A stretch of 8,049 nucleotides of DNA from an uncultured archaeon (lineage in GTDB: Archaea > Aenigmatarchaeota > Aenigmatarchaeia > GW2011-AR5). Positions 6,040 through 8,049 of this stretch are shown here, one piece after another. A program made the position numbers and the translations under genes. The stretch covers positions 1 to 8,049 of the forward strand of contig CAIKBN010000099.1 in assembly GCA_903825675.1 (NCBI GenBank), given 5' to 3'. The notes beneath the pieces are model-generated. The model was not told where the DNA came from. It made no database searches and saw only the letters and a program-made list of their open reading frames with translations. Within the stretch, counting starts at the first letter, position 1. Each line of letters begins with the position of its first letter.

Positions 6040-8049
6040 CTAAGTTTTATCTCCACAGTTCGGGTTCTGAGGATCATTAGCATACCATTCACAGTTATCC
6101 ATATTACCACAGTCATCCTCGCTCAATTCTGTGCAATCCTTGGTTGTAAAGAATTTTAAATTACCCTTTGTATCTGCCGTATTTCCATCCTTGTCCATGC
6201 TTTCAACATAGTACTGATAGTCTTCATTATCATCTACTGTAAATTCAACACTATGGTCTCTGGCAAAGGTCGTGTTACCTACCGAAAGGAAAACTGGTAC
6301 ACGTGTTAATCCGGTCGAATACAACCAAGGCGGCCTATAAAATACCTTTGACGTGCTCCATTCATCAGTAATCCATGCGATTGTTGCTTTATTGCCATCT
6401 AAAGCTGAGCTAAACTCAGATATGACTGGCGGATTATCGTCACGTGAGAAACATGTTGGTGGATTTACTCCGACCGATTTACAGCTGTCAGAAGCTGCTC
6501 TGCATTCAATATAGTATGTTGCTATACTTCTACAGCTCTTTGTTGTAAATCCATGCTCTTCGCTTTTTACTGTATTGCCATTTGCATCTGTGCTTTCCAC
6601 ATAATATCTATAAGTTCCGCTCAGACCATTTATAGTAATTTCATGATCGGTTGTTGAATCAGTACTAACCCCATCTTTAACAGTTTTGTCATAATGCCAG
6701 TAGACTATCTTTGACGTGCTTGTATCAATAATGTCCCATGTAATAGTTGCTTTGTCACCGCCTGCATCAGACTCAACCTTACTTATTGACAGTGATCCAG
6801 TTGCACCACCGCCTGTTGTGCCTCCCGTTGTAACACCTGTTGTACTGCCTCCTGCTGCCCCGCTACCACCAGCGCCGCTTGTTGAGCTGCCGCCCTGAAC
6901 ACAATCCAGTGGCAGGTTCTCGTTTTCAAGTATGCCAAGAGGCGCTGTTAGTGCCACATCCACGCTCCTCTTTAAAACAAAAGTATATTCAGGAAGCTCA
7001 GCAGTTATAAGCCCGGTTTTAACACCATCAACATCCTTCACTATCATGTCGCACATGAAATAAAATATAGAATCAAAATCATATGACTTTATTTCATATT
7101 CATTATTGGTTGTGCACTCTATAGTGGTATTTGGGGCTGACTTCAAATAACCACATGTAACATCATCGCCACACTTTAAGCTACCACTTGTATCTCGTAA
7201 TATTTCAGCCAAGTTCTTGTCAAGCCGAATTCTTATAACACTGTCTTTCTTCAATATGATATTGCCATCGCTCCTGCCATTTGAAACTGAAACAAGAAGA
7301 GTTGCAGGATTTGTTTCATTATATGTATCCTCAATCGGCTGCGGACCAACATTTATCGAAAGCCTTGCAGGCGTTGTCTTACCAACAGCTACAACTGGTT
7401 TATAAGGCTCTTCACCAGAGCTTATCCTCGCATCAAGCTCATTTTTATCAATTACTGTAAGATGAAGCGACGAGTTAGTCCCAGATGTGTAAGATATTTT
7501 AACAGTAGCCTTGGCATTATGGTATTCAGCTTCCCTGCCTTTCAGAGCCATGCCCTTTATATGTGAAACAGTAAATGCAGTGCCCTCCTTTGGCTTGAAT
7601 GTAGAATCTTCGGCACTCAAATAATTCTTATCCTTATCAGTGTCTGGAAGCTTGCACCAGTTGTTGCATTCAGCAGTAGCACTGACATTATTGACATCCA
7701 TGTCACCCTCATTCCTGACAATAACATCTACTACAAATTCCTTGCAAACTGGAACACTCTTAACCCTTGGAGCTATGGACTTTACCTCCAGCGCCAGCGG
7801 CTCTGATATAGGCGTCTCAGGCACTATATTCACGCGCTGCTGCTGCTCATACCACTTAGTTGGGTTAGTGGCAAGCATCCAGATATTCTCAAAGGCATTA
7901 TAAACTGTCCTGAATGCCATAACAAACGGCGGCTTTACCTCGCCAAGCACGTAATTGTAATACCCACTGTAAGGCCCGAGAGCTAGATAAGCAAATATCG
8001 TAATAATTATCGCCATCTGGAAAACAATTATAAAGCCGCCTGAACGGTA
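6040..8049 (-). CDS. Membrane-anchored surface protein with CARDB/Ig-like domains, linker and two FnIII-plus-Cys4 units; 5' end outside the window
   Basis: The frame has no stop up to base 8049, so the first in-window ATG (8016) is probably internal; 669 residues are visible. Numbering from that ATG, the edge to about residue 13 is one hydrophobic segment, a likely transmembrane anchor. A spacer follows (to about 70). Domains at about 72-195 and 215-358 follow the two-domain plan of lipoproteins A-C: VIVRNEGD near 98-105, a C287...C301/C322 cluster, and closing strands ATVKISY and RSVDVAL. Residues 375-407 are a Gly/Ser/Thr/Ala linker. Then come an FnIII-like domain (408-494), a four-cysteine stretch (C495, C505, C512, C522), a second FnIII-like domain (528-626), and a second four-cysteine stretch (C628, C636, C642, C654). 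Both FnIII copies share Y-x-Y-Y-V-E-S-x-D-x-x-G-N. It is most likely an extracellular adhesion or binding protein; the ligand is unknown. It is transcribed from beyond the right edge. Confidence 0.85.
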   Translation of the reverse strand, partial: YRSGGFIIVFQMAIIITIFAYLALGPYSGYYNYVLGEVKPPFVMAFRTVYNAFENIWMLATNPTKWYEQQQRVNIVPETPISEPLALEVKSIAPRVKSVPVCKEFVVDVIVRNEGDMDVNNVSATAECNNWCKLPDTDKDKNYLSAEDSTFKPKEGTAFTVSHIKGMALKGREAEYHNAKATVKISYTSGTNSSLHLTVIDKNELDARISSGEEPYKPVVAVGKTTPARLSINVGPQPIEDTYNETNPATLLVSVSNGRSDGNIILKKDSVIRIRLDKNLAEILRDTSGSLKCGDDVTCGYLKSAPNTTIECTTNNEYEIKSYDFDSIFYFMCDMIVKDVDGVKTGLITAELPEYTFVLKRSVDVALTAPLGILENENLPLDCVQGGSSTSGAGGSGAAGGSTTGVTTGGTTGGGATGSLSISKVESDAGGDKATITWDIIDTSTSKIVYWHYDKTVKDGVSTDSTTDHEITINGLSGTYRYYVESTDANGNTVKSEEHGFTTKSCRSIATYYIECRAASDSCKSVGVNPPTCFSRDDNPPVISEFSSALDGNKATIAWITDEWSTSKVFYRPPWLYSTGLTRVPVFLSVGNTTFARDHSVEFTVDDNEDYQYYVESMDKDGNTADTKGNLKFFTTKDCTELSEDDCGNMDNCEWYANDPQNPNCGDKT
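6055..6795 (-). repeat. Tandem protein repeat: two FnIII domain plus four-cysteine units
   Basis: Unit one spans about 6795-6451 and unit two about 6435-6055. Each has an FnIII-like domain with a S-T-S-K-[IV] strand and a YxYYVESxDxxGN strand-turn, then FTTK[SD]C, then three further cysteines within 30 residues. The C-terminal stretch (C-x7-C-x5-C-x11-C, with a Trp after the third Cys) resembles small disulfide-bonded motifs of archaeal surface proteins. Confidence 0.65.
6796..6894 (-). other. Low-complexity Gly/Ser/Thr/Ala linker coding region
   Basis: Thirty-three residues consist almost only of Gly, Ser, Thr and Ala (with one Val), separating the CARDB-like half of the anchored protein from its FnIII half. 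Such a linker is flexible, and its Ser/Thr could be O-glycosylated. The corresponding DNA is locally GC-rich and imperfectly repetitive. Confidence 0.8.

Noticed and set aside
6716..6898. Plus-strand Pro/Val-rich frame opposite the linker region
   Set aside because: It is the antisense reading of the Gly/Thr/Ser linker codons, which produces Pro/Val runs automatically.
1..8049. CRISPR array, insertion sequence, transposase, toxin-antitoxin or defence island
   Set aside because: No regularly spaced repeats, terminal inverted repeats with a transposase frame, or recognisable defence domains were seen. EndoQ is a repair enzyme, not evidence of a defence system.

Overview
The window looks like a piece of an archaeal chromosome. 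Three things point that way. The promoters are AT-rich TATA-like boxes 25-45 bases ahead of the starts, and several genes carry a GGTG-type ribosome binding site. The one clearly recognisable enzyme is endonuclease Q (EndoQ), a mainly archaeal DNA-repair nuclease. The termini of the genes carry U-tracts rather than bacterial stem-loop terminators. The moderate AT bias and the load of Sec-exported, cysteine-containing lipoproteins without recognisable function would suit an uncultivated lineage, perhaps a DPANN group such as Woesearchaeota, but that placement is inference only.

Left part (1-1756), DNA repair and housekeeping. A minus-strand reading frame that runs off the left edge (1-87) looks like the N-terminus of an endonuclease IV-like TIM-barrel protein. 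Next to it is a DUF192 gene (151-468, minus). Divergently transcribed from a shared 61-base promoter region is EndoQ (530-1756, plus), complete with its PHP metal ligands, zinc-binding cysteines and a PIP-box-like C-terminal tail. If the fragment call holds, two nucleases that act on damaged DNA lie side by side.

Right part (1848-8049), cell-surface proteins. Three minus-strand lipoproteins (4895-3894, 3885-2818, 2756-1848) lie head to tail. A fourth minus-strand gene (8049-6040), whose 5' end lies outside the window, has an N-terminal membrane anchor instead of a lipobox. By eye all four share one two-domain beta-sandwich (CARDB/Ig-like) architecture, so they appear to be a locally duplicated paralogue family. 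The anchored member adds a Gly/Ser/Thr linker and two tandem fibronectin-III-plus-four-cysteine units. Between the lipoproteins and the anchored protein is an unrelated plus-strand lipoprotein (5027-6025) with its own strong promoter and ribosome binding site, divergent from the lipoprotein run and convergent with the anchored protein.

I see no RNA genes, CRISPR arrays, insertion sequences or transposases. There is no clear evidence of a novel defence or catalytic system. The most notable item is the expanded, differently anchored surface-protein family.
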